From positions 124,001 to 188,000 of the forward strand of contig NZ_FQVQ01000001.1 in assembly GCF_900129405.1 (NCBI RefSeq): 64,000 nt of DNA, in the 5' to 3' direction. Origin of the DNA: Flavobacterium fontis (lineage in GTDB: Bacteria; Bacteroidota; Bacteroidia; Flavobacteriales; Flavobacteriaceae). Position numbers and translations under genes: made by a program. The first letter of the stretch is position 1. Every line of letters begins with the position of its first letter. Below, piece by piece: positions 7,728 through 16,726 of this stretch. The notes below the pieces were generated by a model that saw only the letters and a program-made list of their open reading frames with translations, was not told the origin of the DNA and searched no databases.

Positions 7728-8600
7728 TTATGTGTTGACTTGCAAACTCATCAAGTATTTTTTGGGTGTGGTGCCAAATTTTTTCTTGAAGGCCGCAATA
7801 AAATGACTGCCAGTGCTGTAGCCTACTTTGAGTCCCACTTCATTCACATTGTACGAGCCGCTATCCAAGAGTTTTCGGGCATAATCCATTTTGTAATCAA
7901 ACAAAAAACCGTACACCGTGTCACCATAGATTTGTTTGAAACCCATTTTTAATTTTTTTAAATTCAAACCCACTTGATCGGCCAATTCCTGTAAGCCAGG
8001 CGGTTCGGCCATGTTAGCAATTACGAGTTCTTTGGCCTTGCGGATTTTTAATACATTTTCTTCATCAATCAAAAACGGACATTGTTCGGCATTCGGATCT
8101 TCCGAGCGGTTAAAGTACAAACTCAACAATTCATATCCTTTACCTTTATAATAGAGATTTTTGATGGAAGGATTGAGGTTGTAATGAAATAGTTGACTCA
8201 ACACGATAGCCATCGACGGACTGATGTTGTGTTCCTTATAATACTTCTTATCGATATTTTCTTCGCTCAAAAACGGAATGTTTTCGGTATCGGAAGAAAA
8301 CAATTTGTGTAGTTTTTTGATGGAAATCAAAATCGAAATCAACCAGGTGTTGGGCGAAACCTCCAATTGAATCGGCAATTCCTTTTGCGGATTGTAAAAA
8401 AGTAATGACTTTTCTTCCTTTAACTCCAAGGCATAATTCCCATCGTTAAAGACAAATTTGGCTTTTCCTTTTAAGCCAAAATGAAACTGAATCAGTCCTT
8501 GCGATACCCCGCGTTTTACAGGATAATTCTCTGTTCCATCATTTTGAAAACGGATCAACAAAAAGTCTTCTTCAATTTTTATTTCTTCAAAAGAACCCAT
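7728..8600 (-). CDS. AraC-family transcriptional regulator
   Basis: This 290-residue protein has an N-terminal ligand-sensing part (residues 1 to about 185) and a C-terminal double helix-turn-helix. Its AraC signature includes LQELADQVGLNLKKLKMGFK at about 205-224, and YARKLLDSGSYNVNEVGLKVGY with FIAAFKKKFGTTPKKYL at about 240-285. It is divergent from hemA, which starts 231 bases away, and lies immediately upstream of hemH. Control of haem genes is therefore plausible but is inferred from position only. The ligand is unknown. Confidence 0.87.
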   Translation of the reverse strand: MGSFEEIKIEEDFLLIRFQNDGTENYPVKRGVSQGLIQFHFGLKGKAKFVFNDGNYALELKEEKSLLFYNPQKELPIQLEVSPNTWLISILISIKKLHKLFSSDTENIPFLSEENIDKKYYKEHNISPSMAIVLSQLFHYNLNPSIKNLYYKGKGYELLSLYFNRSEDPNAEQCPFLIDEENVLKIRKAKELVIANMAEPPGLQELADQVGLNLKKLKMGFKQIYGDTVYGFLFDYKMDYARKLLDSGSYNVNEVGLKVGYSTGSHFIAAFKKKFGTTPKKYLMSLQVNT

Positions 8601-8797
8601 AGCGATATTTTTTCGTATATGATACCCAACGGAAGGCGACTTTCTTATTTAGAATGAATCTACATAATATCGTTGTAAAGCCCCGTGTTTGGTACAAATT
8701 TAAAATAAATAACGGAAAAAGTTCGAATCGCGTTAGAAATTACATCAAGCGACACAAAAAGTCCTTAGAGCGTTATTTTTTAAAATTAGTAACCCCG

Positions 8798-8805
8798 TAA
8801 CTTTG
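8798..8805 (+). promoter_or_regulatory. probable hemA promoter, -7 box TAACTTTG
   Basis: TAACTTTG is an exact match to the Bacteroidota -7 consensus TAnnTTTG and lies 27 bases before the hemA ATG. The -33 element is weak (only T-rich sequence about 20 bases upstream). Confidence 0.55.
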
Positions 8806-8831
8806 TTCAACTTTTAGGAAAGAGCCCCTAC

Positions 8832-10088
8832 ATGGAAAACGGAATTAAGATTAAACATTCCTCCTTTTATGCAATTGGATTGAGCTACAAGAAAGCCGAT
8901 GCTGAAACGCGTGGTCGTTTTAGTTTGGATGCCGTGGCTCAAGCGAAGCTATTACAACAGGCACAAGAAGAAAATATTGAGTCGTTAATTGTGACGTCTA
9001 CCTGTAACCGTACCGAGATTTATGGTTTTGCCCAACATCCTTTTCAATTGATTAAATTGTTGTGTGAGAACAGCCGCGGAACGGTCGAAGAGTTTCAAAA
9101 AGTGGCCTATGTGTACAAAGGGGCTGATGCCATTAATCACATGTTCCGTGTAGGAACCGGTTTGGATAGTCAAATTTTAGGCGACTTTGAGATTATCAGT
9201 CAATTGAAAATTGCTTTTGCGCAAAGCAAAGAAGAACAATTGGTCAATGCTTTTTTGGAGCGTTTGGTCAATTCGGTGATTCAAGCCAGCAAAAAAATAA
9301 AAACAGAAACCGAGATTTCTACCGGCGCTACTTCCGTTTCATTTGCGGCAGTGCAATACATTTTCAAAAACGTAGAGGACATTTCAAATAAAAACATTTT
9401 ACTTTTTGGAACCGGTAAAATCGGTCGCAATACCTGTGAAAATTTGGTCAAACACACCAAACACAGTCATATCACTTTAATTAATCGCACCAAAGACAAA
9501 GCCGAACGCTTAGCACGTAAATTAAATGTTATCGTGAAAGATTACGCCGACCTCCAATTGGAAATTCAAAATGCCGATGTATTGGTGGTGGCCACGGGAG
9601 CGCAAAATCCAACTGTGGACAAAGCGATTTTGAATTTGAAAAAACCGTTGACCATTTTGGATTTGTCCATTCCCAAAAATGTACATGAAAATGTGATGGA
9701 AATTCCGGGAGTTACCTTGGTGCACATGGATCAATTATCGCAAATCACCGACGAGACCTTGGAAAACCGCAAGCAACACATTCCGGCAGCCGAAGCGATT
9801 ATTGAAGAAATTAAAGAAGAGTTCATCGCTTGGACTAAGCAGCGTAAATTTGCACCAACCATTCATGCCTTGAAAGCAAAATTAAATGCGATTAAGGAAG
9901 GCGAATTGAACGTGCAACGCAAAAAAATGTCCAATTTCGACGAAGAACAAGCGGAAATCATTACCGCTCGCATCATACAAAAAATTACCAACCATTTTGC
10001 CAATCACCTTAAAGATGAAAACACGCCCGTCGATGAAAGTATCGAATGGATAGAAAAAGTGTTCCAATTGGCATCCTCTGAAAAATAA
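8832..10088 (+). CDS. hemA: glutamyl-tRNA reductase
   Basis: This 418-residue enzyme reduces glutamyl-tRNA to glutamate-1-semialdehyde, the entry step of the C5 haem pathway. The catalytic Cys is in SLIVTSTCNRTEIYGF at about residues 52-67, followed by GLDSQILGDFEIISQLK (tRNA and substrate domain, about 110-126). The NADPH-binding fold contains LFGTGKIGRNTCENL at about 194-208, and there is a helical dimerisation tail. Length is normal. It opens a tight plus-strand run of hem genes, with hemC starting one base after its stop. The next enzyme after it, HemL, is not in this window. Confidence 0.96.
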   Translation: MENGIKIKHSSFYAIGLSYKKADAETRGRFSLDAVAQAKLLQQAQEENIESLIVTSTCNRTEIYGFAQHPFQLIKLLCENSRGTVEEFQKVAYVYKGADAINHMFRVGTGLDSQILGDFEIISQLKIAFAQSKEEQLVNAFLERLVNSVIQASKKIKTETEISTGATSVSFAAVQYIFKNVEDISNKNILLFGTGKIGRNTCENLVKHTKHSHITLINRTKDKAERLARKLNVIVKDYADLQLEIQNADVLVVATGAQNPTVDKAILNLKKPLTILDLSIPKNVHENVMEIPGVTLVHMDQLSQITDETLENRKQHIPAAEAIIEEIKEEFIAWTKQRKFAPTIHALKAKLNAIKEGELNVQRKKMSNFDEEQAEIITARIIQKITNHFANHLKDENTPVDESIEWIEKVFQLASSEK

Positions 10089-10089
10089 G

Positions 10090-11013
10090 ATGAGTAAAAC
10101 CATACGCATCGGAACCCGCGACAGCGAACTCGCCCTTTGGCAAGCCAAAACGGTAGAAAAACAGCTGAACGATCTGGGGTACCGCACCGAAATTATTGCC
10201 GTGAAATCCCAAGGTGACTTGGTCCTGGACAAACCCTTGTACGAACTTGGGATCACCGGAATTTTTACCAAAACTTTAGACATCGCCATGATCAAAGGCG
10301 AAGTGGATATCGCGGTGCATTCCATGAAAGATGTTCCCACGGCTTTACCACAAGGTATTGTTCAAGCGGCCGTTTTACCTCGTGCCAATGTGCTGGATAT
10401 CTTGGTGCATAAAGGGTCGACAGAATTCCTTGAAACTTCCGCGACCATTGCCACGGGAAGTTTACGCCGTCAAGCGCAATGGCTCAATCGTTATCCCCAA
10501 CATACTGTGGTGGATCTGCGCGGAAATGTCAACACCCGAATGCAAAAATTAAACGATAACGATTGGAGTGGTGCCGTTTTTGCCGCCGCTGGTTTGGAGC
10601 GTATCAATTTGAAACCGCAAACGTATCTTAACTTGGATTGGATGATACCCGCACCCGCACAAGGCGCCATGGTGGTAGTCGCTATGGAAAATGATCATCA
10701 TGCACTCGAAGCCTTAGCCCAACTCAATGATATAGAAACCGAAGTGTGTACTGCCATCGAACGTCAATTTTTACGTACGCTTGAAGGAGGTTGTTCCGCA
10801 CCCATCGGCGCTATAGCAAAATATGATGAAGCCCAAGATGAAATTCAATTCCACGGCGTTTTGTTATCCCTCGATGGGAAAGAAAAATTGGAAATTCAAC
10901 GTAATTTTCCAATCAATGAATGGAAAAAATTAGGGTTTCATTGTGCCAAAGAAATCCTTGACAACGGCGGTGCTGCCTTAATGGAACGCATCAAAGCCCA
11001 GTTGAAAAAGTAA
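10090..11013 (+). CDS. hemC: hydroxymethylbilane synthase (porphobilinogen deaminase)
   Basis: This 307-residue enzyme joins four porphobilinogens into hydroxymethylbilane. Motifs are IRIGTRDSELALWQAKTV at the start, HSMKDVPTALPQG at about residues 77-90 (containing the active-site Asp region), RRQAQWLNRYP and LRGNVNTRMQKL. The dipyrromethane-cofactor Cys is in LEGGCSAPIGAI at about residue 235. It starts one base after hemA and is followed 26 bases later by hemD. Confidence 0.97.
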   Translation: MSKTIRIGTRDSELALWQAKTVEKQLNDLGYRTEIIAVKSQGDLVLDKPLYELGITGIFTKTLDIAMIKGEVDIAVHSMKDVPTALPQGIVQAAVLPRANVLDILVHKGSTEFLETSATIATGSLRRQAQWLNRYPQHTVVDLRGNVNTRMQKLNDNDWSGAVFAAAGLERINLKPQTYLNLDWMIPAPAQGAMVVVAMENDHHALEALAQLNDIETEVCTAIERQFLRTLEGGCSAPIGAIAKYDEAQDEIQFHGVLLSLDGKEKLEIQRNFPINEWKKLGFHCAKEILDNGGAALMERIKAQLKK

Positions 11014-11039
11014 GTTAAGTTCCAACGTTCTTAGAAAAA

Positions 11040-11696
11040 ATGATTACCCTACTGTCCACAAAATCCCTGACTGAATCCCAACGCCAACTGCTGGCGGAAG
11101 CAGGTCTGTCGGTGGTGGAACAGGAGTTTATTCGTGTACAGCTGTTACCCGTGCCCACATCCGAATGGCAACACAATCTGTTGTTCACGAGTCAGCAAGC
11201 GGTAAAAAGTGTGGTGGCCCAAAAGTCAATCGCCCATCCCGAAAACCATACTGTTTTTTGTGTGGGTGAAAAAACAAAAGCAGCCCTGGAAACAGCGGGA
11301 TTTATTGTGAAAGCTACTTTTGAATCGGCTGAAACGATGGCTCATTTTCTCATCCATTCTAATGAGGATCACTTCGATTTCTTTTGCGGAAACCGTCGAA
11401 TGGATACACTGCCTACAAGTTTAATCCAAAAAGGGAAAAACTTGCGTGAAATCGTGGTGTATTCCACCGAAAATCAAGCCCTAAAAATAGAAACTCCTAT
11501 CGATGGTGTACTCTTTTTTAGTCCGTCGGGTGTAGAAAGTTTCTTGGAAAAAAACACACTTGAAACACTACCTTGTTTTTGCATTGGCTCCACAACAGCT
11601 AACGCATTACACGGGGTCACTCAAAATATTCACATTGCGCCAACTCCCACCGTGGAGGCCACGCTACAACTCAGTATAGACTATTTTAAACGCTGA
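11040..11696 (+). CDS. hemD: uroporphyrinogen-III synthase
   Basis: This 218-residue protein fits HemD in length and in its two-lobe layout: LLFTSQQAVKSV at about residues 46-57, FCVGEKTKAALETAGF at about 75-90, FFCGNRRMDTLP in the middle, and VLFFSPSGVESFL with CIGSTTANAL near the end. The family is poorly conserved, so the call rests on these fold motifs and on its place between hemC and hemE. It cyclises hydroxymethylbilane with inversion of ring D. Confidence 0.9.
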   Translation: MITLLSTKSLTESQRQLLAEAGLSVVEQEFIRVQLLPVPTSEWQHNLLFTSQQAVKSVVAQKSIAHPENHTVFCVGEKTKAALETAGFIVKATFESAETMAHFLIHSNEDHFDFFCGNRRMDTLPTSLIQKGKNLREIVVYSTENQALKIETPIDGVLFFSPSGVESFLEKNTLETLPCFCIGSTTANALHGVTQNIHIAPTPTVEATLQLSIDYFKR

Positions 11697-11722
11697 ATTA
11701 CTATTCGGCTAAACGATAAATT

Positions 11723-12748
11723 ATGATTAAAAACGACCTTTTTTTAAGTGCTTTAAATAACGAAAAAGTAGAACGTCCGCCCGTGTGGATGATGCGTCAA
11801 GCCGGACGCTATTTGCCTGAATTCCGTGCACTTCGCGATAAATATGATTTTTTCACCCGTTGCGAAACACCTGAATTAGCAGCCGAAATCACCGTACAAC
11901 CGATTCGTATTGTACAGCCCGATGCCGCTATTTTGTTTTCGGATATTTTGGTTGTGCCACGCGCTATGGGTATTCACGTCGAACTCAAAGACAATTTGGG
12001 GCCGATTATCCCGAATCCTATCCGTACGATGGAGCAAGTAGACCAAGTTTTTGTGCCTAATATTCAGGAAACTCTAGGCTACGTGATGGATGCCGTGAAA
12101 TTAACCAAAGAAATGTTGAACGATGAGGTGCCTTTAATCGGTTTCGCCGGTTCGCCCTGGACGATTTTCTGCTATGCCGTAGAAGGAAAAGGGTCGAAAA
12201 GTTTTGATACCGCCAAAGGATTTTGTTTCTCTAATCCCGTGGCTGCACATACTTTATTACAAAAAATCACTGACACCACCATTTTATACTTAAAAGAAAA
12301 AGTAAAAGCGGGCGTGAATGCAGTACAAATTTTTGATTCTTGGGGCGGCATGTTGTCTCCAGCCGATTATCAAGAGTTTTCATGGAAATACATCAACCAA
12401 ATCGTCGAGGCGTTGGCCGAAGAAACTAAAGTTATCGTATTCGGAAAAGGTTGCTGGTTTGCCCTAGGCGAGATGGCCAAATCCAAAGCTTCGGCGTTAG
12501 GAGTAGATTGGACGTGCTCGGCGCGAAATGCCCGTTATTTAACCGGTGGGAACATTACCCTACAAGGAAATTTCGATCCTAGTCGCCTGTTGTCACCTAT
12601 TCCGACCATCAAAAAAATGGTCCACGAAATGATTGACGCGTTTGGCAAAGACAATTACATCGTGAATCTTGGCCACGGCATTCTACCCAATATTCCGGTT
12701 GATCATGCCAAAGCCTTTATTGAAGCGGTGAAGGAGTATAATCAGTAA
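11723..12748 (+). CDS. hemE: uroporphyrinogen decarboxylase
   Basis: This 341-residue protein has the HemE signature [21 protein letters not shown] at about residues 13-33, the catalytic-Asp segment [14 protein letters not shown] at about 75-88, and [16 protein letters not shown] at about 141-156. It ends with [19 protein letters not shown]. It removes four acetate carboxyls to give coproporphyrinogen III. Its last codons (CAG TAA) lie inside the first unit of a degenerate heptad array. Confidence 0.97.
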   Translation: MIKNDLFLSALNNEKVERPPVWMMRQAGRYLPEFRALRDKYDFFTRCETPELAAEITVQPIRIVQPDAAILFSDILVVPRAMGIHVELKDNLGPIIPNPIRTMEQVDQVFVPNIQETLGYVMDAVKLTKEMLNDEVPLIGFAGSPWTIFCYAVEGKGSKSFDTAKGFCFSNPVAAHTLLQKITDTTILYLKEKVKAGVNAVQIFDSWGGMLSPADYQEFSWKYINQIVEALAEETKVIVFGKGCWFALGEMAKSKASALGVDWTCSARNARYLTGGNITLQGNFDPSRLLSPIPTIKKMVHEMIDAFGKDNYIVNLGHGILPNIPVDHAKAFIEAVKEYNQ

Positions 12749-12805
12749 TCAGTGGGCAGTGTTCGGTGAACAGTACACAGTGTGAACAGCGACTGAAAAC
12801 TAAAA
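12743..12805. repeat. degenerate heptad array H4
   Basis: Six 7-base units in the CAGTGTT direction (CAGTAAT, CAGTGGG, CAGTGTT, CGGTGAA, CAGTACA, CAGTGTG) are followed by a short stretch in the opposite direction (ACTGAAA, ACTAAAA). The first unit contains the hemE stop codon, and the array ends five bases before the hemF ATG, so it fills the whole spacer. Confidence 0.82.
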
Positions 12806-12810
12806 ATTTT

Positions 12811-13713
12811 ATGAAGGAAAAATTTCTATCCTATATCCATAATCTACAAGATCAGATTTGTTCGGGTCTCGAAGCCATTGACGGTGCTGCCAAATTTCGA
12901 GAAGATCTTTGGGACCGACCCGAAGGTGGCGGCGGTCGAACACGCGTAATCGAGAACGGTCAGGTTTTTGAAAAAGGCGGCGTGAATATTTCGGCGGTTC
13001 ATGGCAAATTACCCGATTCCATGCAGCAACTATTCAAGGTAGGTGAAGCCGATTTTTTTGCTTGTGGCTTGAGTTTGGTGATTCACCCCAAAAATCCAAT
13101 GGTGCCAACCGTACATGCCAACTGGCGCTATTTTGAAATGTATGATGCCCAAGGAGAAGTCATGCAGAGTTGGTTCGGCGGCGGACAAGATTTAACACCC
13201 TATTATTTGTTTGATGAAGATGCGATTCATTTTCATCAAACGTGTAAAACCGCCTGTGATGCGCACGACCCTTCATTTTATCCCAAATACAAAAAACAAT
13301 GTGATGCCTATTTTTGGAATACACATCGCAAAGAAGCCCGTGGCGTCGGCGGTTTGTTTTTTGATTATTTAAAAGCTGACGAACAGCATACCATGAACGA
13401 TTGGTATGATTTTGTTACCGAAGTCGGGAACAGTTTCTTGCAAGCGTATGTTCCTATCGTTGAACGTAGAAAAGACTTGTCCTATTCAGCGGCACAACGT
13501 ACATGGCAGGAAATTCGCCGCGGCCGTTACGTCGAATTCAATTTGGTACACGATAAAGGCACGTTGTTCGGACTCAAAACCAACGGGCGGATAGAATCCA
13601 TTTTAATGAGTTTACCTCCCCATGTTCAGTGGGTGTATGATCATCATCCCGAGCCAGGCAGCGAAGAAGCACGATTGTTGGAAGTTTTGGCGCAACCGGT
13701 GGAGTGGGTTTGA
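12811..13713 (+). CDS. hemF: oxygen-dependent coproporphyrinogen III oxidase
   Basis: This 300-residue aerobic enzyme converts coproporphyrinogen III to protoporphyrinogen IX. The family blocks are intact: RPEGGGGRTRVIENGQVFEKGGVN at about residues 32-55, HANWRYFEMY, WFGGGQDLTPYY, RGVGGLFFDYL, and GRYVEFNLVHDKGTLFGLKTNGR followed by SLPPHVQW. An upstream ATG at 12766 would add 15 residues that do not resemble HemF and would read through the heptad array, so the ATG at 12811 is chosen. Use of HemF rather than HemN points to oxygen-dependent haem synthesis. Confidence 0.96.
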   Translation: MKEKFLSYIHNLQDQICSGLEAIDGAAKFREDLWDRPEGGGGRTRVIENGQVFEKGGVNISAVHGKLPDSMQQLFKVGEADFFACGLSLVIHPKNPMVPTVHANWRYFEMYDAQGEVMQSWFGGGQDLTPYYLFDEDAIHFHQTCKTACDAHDPSFYPKYKKQCDAYFWNTHRKEARGVGGLFFDYLKADEQHTMNDWYDFVTEVGNSFLQAYVPIVERRKDLSYSAAQRTWQEIRRGRYVEFNLVHDKGTLFGLKTNGRIESILMSLPPHVQWVYDHHPEPGSEEARLLEVLAQPVEWV

Positions 13714-13886
13714 AGTGACTAGTGATTAGTGATTAGTGACTAGTGATTAGTGATTAGTGATTAGTGATTAGTGACTAGTAATTATTTATATTTAAAGAAT
13801 TTATAGACGAACAAAGTAAAAGGTTAGTTACTAATTGCTGAAAGCTAATTGCTAATTACTGAAAGCTAATTGCTAACCGCTAAATA
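13714..13886. repeat. two-armed heptad array H5 between hemF and hemB
   Basis: The left arm, 13714-13783, is ten exact 7-base units AGTGATT/AGTGACT (CTAATCA on the other strand), beginning immediately after the hemF stop. A 47-base AT-rich spacer follows. The right arm, 13831-13886, is eight units in the opposite direction (CTAATTG, CTGAAAG, CTAATTA, CTAACCG, CTAAATA). The arms can pair partly as a long hairpin. The array ends ten bases before the chosen hemB ATG. Confidence 0.95.
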
Positions 13887-13896
13887 CAAAAAAATT

Positions 13897-14895
13897 ATGT
13901 TTCCATTACAAAGAGGTAGAAGATTACGTGTTAACGAGAGCATTCGCTCCTTAGTTCGCGAAACGACATTAAGTCCGGCCGACTTCATGTTCCCCATGTT
14001 TATTGCCGAAGGAGAAAACTACCGTTCGGAAATTCCCTCCATGCCGGGAATTTTTCGCCGTTCGTTAGATTTAACCGTGGAAGAAGTCAAAGAATTGTTT
14101 GCTTTGGGAATTCGTGCCGTAAATATCTATGTAAAAGTTGATGAAAGCTTGAAAGATAATACGGGAAAAGAAGCTTGGAACCCGGAAGGTTTGATGCAAC
14201 GCGCCATTCGTGCCATAAAAGCGGCTTGTCCCGAGATGATTGTCATGCCCGATGTGGCTTTGGATCCGTATTCAATCTATGGTCACGATGGAATTATCAA
14301 AAACGGAGATATCGCCAACGACGAAACCAACGATGCTTTGGTGAAAATGGCCGTTTCACATGCCGAAGCGGGCGCCGATTTTGTGGCCCCCAGCGATATG
14401 ATGGACGGTCGAGTGTTGCGTCTTCGACAAGGGTTGGATGCTGCTGGTTTTCATCATGTGGGTATTATGAGTTATTCCGCCAAATACGCTTCAGCGTTTT
14501 ACGGACCTTTCCGCGATGCCTTGGATAGCGCTCCCAAAGAAGCCGATGTAGTAGTTCCCAAAGACAAAAAAACCTACCAAATGGATTATGCCAATCGCAT
14601 TGAAGCCGTCAAAGAGGCCCTTTGGGATGTAGAAGAAGGCGCGGATATGGTGATGGTCAAACCCGGAATTGCCTACTTGGATATCGTGCGTGAAGTCAAA
14701 AATGCAGTAAATGTTCCCGTAACGGTTTTCCACGTTTCTGGGGAATATGCCATGATTAAAGCGGCTGCCGAACGCGGCTGGTTGGATCACGACAAGATTA
14801 TGATGGAGCAATTGATGTGTATCAAACGGGCAGGAGCGAGTTTGATTTCGACCTATTTTGCCAAAGAAGCAGCGCTATTGTTGCATCGGCAATAG
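13897..14895 (+). CDS. hemB: delta-aminolevulinic acid dehydratase (porphobilinogen synthase)
   Basis: This 332-residue enzyme condenses two aminolevulinates into porphobilinogen. The two Schiff-base lysines are visible in MSYSAKYASAFYGPFRDA at about residue 200 and MVKPGIAYLDIV at about 252. The region that binds zinc through three cysteines in many homologues reads DVALDPYSIYGHDG here, with Asp and Ala in place of Cys, so this is the magnesium/potassium-type class. The ATG at 13897 (MFPLQRGRRLR) fits the family. A TTG 27 bases upstream lies in the heptad array and is rejected. Confidence 0.96.
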   Translation: MFPLQRGRRLRVNESIRSLVRETTLSPADFMFPMFIAEGENYRSEIPSMPGIFRRSLDLTVEEVKELFALGIRAVNIYVKVDESLKDNTGKEAWNPEGLMQRAIRAIKAACPEMIVMPDVALDPYSIYGHDGIIKNGDIANDETNDALVKMAVSHAEAGADFVAPSDMMDGRVLRLRQGLDAAGFHHVGIMSYSAKYASAFYGPFRDALDSAPKEADVVVPKDKKTYQMDYANRIEAVKEALWDVEEGADMVMVKPGIAYLDIVREVKNAVNVPVTVFHVSGEYAMIKAAAERGWLDHDKIMMEQLMCIKRAGASLISTYFAKEAALLLHRQ

Positions 14896-14954
14896 CGAAT
14901 CCATTTTTTTCAAATTACAAAAATGAAATAGCTTTTCAGTGTAAAAAAATAACC

Positions 14955-15377
14955 ATGAAAAAAATTTATGTGTTTTGCATGCTAACGCTTGCCAGCAGTA
15001 TTATTTCTTGCGGTAGTGATCCAAAGAAAACCGACAACAATAGCCCTGAGGTCAATCCAGAAACGACGGTTGAAGAAACCAAAACAAAGGCTGATTTTCC
15101 CCTAGCGGAACAAGGCAAAGCGTTGTTTGAAGGAGAAGGGACTTGTGTAGCCTGTCATAAGTTAGATACCAAAGTGGTAGGTCCGAGTATTCAGGAAATT
15201 GTAGCCATTTATAAAGCTAAAAATGCCAGCATTGCTACTTTTTTGAACGAAGCATCCGAACCTATAGTCGACCCTTCGCAGTACAGCATCATGAAAGCTA
15301 ATTTTGCCATAACCAAAAACATGAAACCCGAGCAACGGTTGGCGTTGGAGCAATACATGATGAGTTTGGCACCCTAA
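14955..15377 (+). CDS. c-type cytochrome lipoprotein
   Basis: This 140-residue protein has a lipoprotein signal (MKKIYVFCMLTLASSIISC, Cys19), a Glu/Thr-rich linker, and one CVACH haem-attachment site near residue 61. A candidate distal Met is in SIMKANFAITKNMKP at about residues 108-121. It would be anchored in the periplasm as a small electron carrier. The ATG at 14955 is chosen because it gives an intact lipoprotein signal; an in-frame upstream start would overlap hemB. Its place after hemB is consistent with a haem consumer sharing transcription, but this is inference. Confidence 0.85.
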   Translation: MKKIYVFCMLTLASSIISCGSDPKKTDNNSPEVNPETTVEETKTKADFPLAEQGKALFEGEGTCVACHKLDTKVVGPSIQEIVAIYKAKNASIATFLNEASEPIVDPSQYSIMKANFAITKNMKPEQRLALEQYMMSLAP

Positions 15378-15439
15378 AATGAGGTAATAAACGTAACAAA
15401 AGCGAGAATTCCTTCTTCGTTTTTCCGTATTTTGTGGCC

Positions 15440-15919
15440 ATGAGCGCAATTGAAACCGTTACAATGCCTACTCCATTAGGATTTGCCAAAATTTCAGGAA
15501 ACTCCGAAGGTATTCAATCCGTTTGTATCATGGAAGAAGGTGAAGCGACAGCTGAAATTCCCACAATACTTTTGGAGGTGGTGCAACAACTTTCGGAGTA
15601 TTTTGAAGGGAATCGAACCGAGTTTCAATTAAAACTGAATCCGAAAGGAACCGAATTTCAGCAAAAAGTTTGGAATGCTTTACTTCAAATTCCCTTTGGT
15701 AAGTCCATTTCCTACCAACAATTATCGTTGCAGTTGGGCGATCCCAAAGCGATTCGTGCCGTAGCTTCAGCCAACGGGAAAAATCCACTTTGGATTATCA
15801 TTCCATGTCATCGCGTCATTGGTTCCAATGGCACTTTAACGGGTTATGCAGGAGGATTATGGCGAAAGAAATGGTTGCTGACCCATGAGCAAGGGGAATC
15901 TCAACAAAGTTTGTTTTAA
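15440..15919 (+). CDS. ogt: methylated-DNA--[protein]-cysteine S-methyltransferase
   Basis: This 159-residue DNA repair protein removes alkyl groups from O6-methylguanine onto its own cysteine. The active-site motif IIIPCHRVIGSNGTLTGYAGG is at about residues 119-139, with the conserved FQQKVWNALLQIPFGKSISY upstream (about 72-91) and the arginine-finger segment DPKAIRAVASANGKNP between. ATG at 15440 is preferred to the GTG six bases earlier. Length is normal for the Ogt type without an Ada domain. Confidence 0.93.
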   Translation: MSAIETVTMPTPLGFAKISGNSEGIQSVCIMEEGEATAEIPTILLEVVQQLSEYFEGNRTEFQLKLNPKGTEFQQKVWNALLQIPFGKSISYQQLSLQLGDPKAIRAVASANGKNPLWIIIPCHRVIGSNGTLTGYAGGLWRKKWLLTHEQGESQQSLF

Positions 15920-15961
15920 AAATGCAAAAAATAATGTATCTTCGGTTAAAATTTATAAGCC

Positions 15962-16675
15962 ATGTTAGACAAAATTAAATTAGAACACGTACTGTTTCTC
16001 GACATCGAGACCGTTCCACAAGAAGAATTTTTTACCCAAATGGATCCCGAAATGCAAACGCTTTGGGAGCAAAAAACCCAGTACCAGCGCAGGGATGAAT
16101 TTTCCCCAGAAGCATTTTATGATCGGGCAGGTATTTGGGCCGAATTTGGAAAAATCGTGTGTATTTCTGTCGGGTATTTTCAAATCAAAGGCGACATTCG
16201 GAATTTTAGGGTGACTTCATTTTTTGGAGAAGAAAAAGAATTACTGCACGCCTTTAATAATTTGCTGAACAACCATTTTAGTGGACCGCAGTATGTATTA
16301 TGTGGGCATAATAGCAAAGAATTTGACATTCCTTTTATTGCCCGTCGCATGATTATTAATGGGGTTTCGCTTTCGGGTAAATTGAATTTATTTGGAAAAA
16401 AACCATGGGAAATTCCGCATTTGGACACTATGGAATTATGGAAGTTTGGCGATTATAAGCATTATACGTCATTAAAGTTATTGTCCAAAATTTTAGGCAT
16501 TCCCACCTCCAAAGACGACATCGATGGAAGTCAGGTGGGCGAAGTGTTCTACAAAGAAAAAGACATCGATCGCATCGTTACCTATTGTGAAAAAGACGTC
16601 GTGGCAGTAGCCCAAGTCTTACTTCGTTTTCGCAATGAGGATTTACTCATTCCTGAAGAAATATTACATGTATAA
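15962..16675 (+). CDS. predicted DEDDy 3'-5' exonuclease (PolB-exonuclease-like)
   Basis: This 237-residue protein resembles the stand-alone exonuclease family related to the proofreading domain of B-family polymerases. Exo I is FLDIETVPQEEFF at about residues 12-24, Exo II is LCGHNSKEFDIPFIARRM at about 111-128, and the third motif is IVTYCEKDVVAVAQVLLRF at about 199-217, providing the Asp/Glu metal ligands and the Tyr. A role in DNA repair is usual for the fold but unproven. A TATCTTCG sequence at 15937-15944 is one base off the -7 promoter consensus. A terminator follows closely. Confidence 0.85.
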   Translation: MLDKIKLEHVLFLDIETVPQEEFFTQMDPEMQTLWEQKTQYQRRDEFSPEAFYDRAGIWAEFGKIVCISVGYFQIKGDIRNFRVTSFFGEEKELLHAFNNLLNNHFSGPQYVLCGHNSKEFDIPFIARRMIINGVSLSGKLNLFGKKPWEIPHLDTMELWKFGDYKHYTSLKLLSKILGIPTSKDDIDGSQVGEVFYKEKDIDRIVTYCEKDVVAVAQVLLRFRNEDLLIPEEILHV

Positions 16676-16678
16676 AAA

Positions 16679-16705
16679 AAGGATGTCTACAATTTAGACA
16701 TCCTT
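16679..16705. terminator. bidirectional terminator between convergent genes
   Basis: An 11-bp perfect stem, AAGGATGTCTA / TAGACATCCTT, encloses the loop CAATT. It lies just after the exonuclease stop (16675) and 22 bases before the end of the convergent subtilase gene (16727). Confidence 0.85.
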
Positions 16706-16726
16706 CTATGATCGGTTTTTTTCAAA

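Noticed and set aside
13870-13896. TTG start for hemB inside the heptad array
   Set aside because: Nine added residues are encoded by repeat units; the ATG at 13897 begins the known family sequence.
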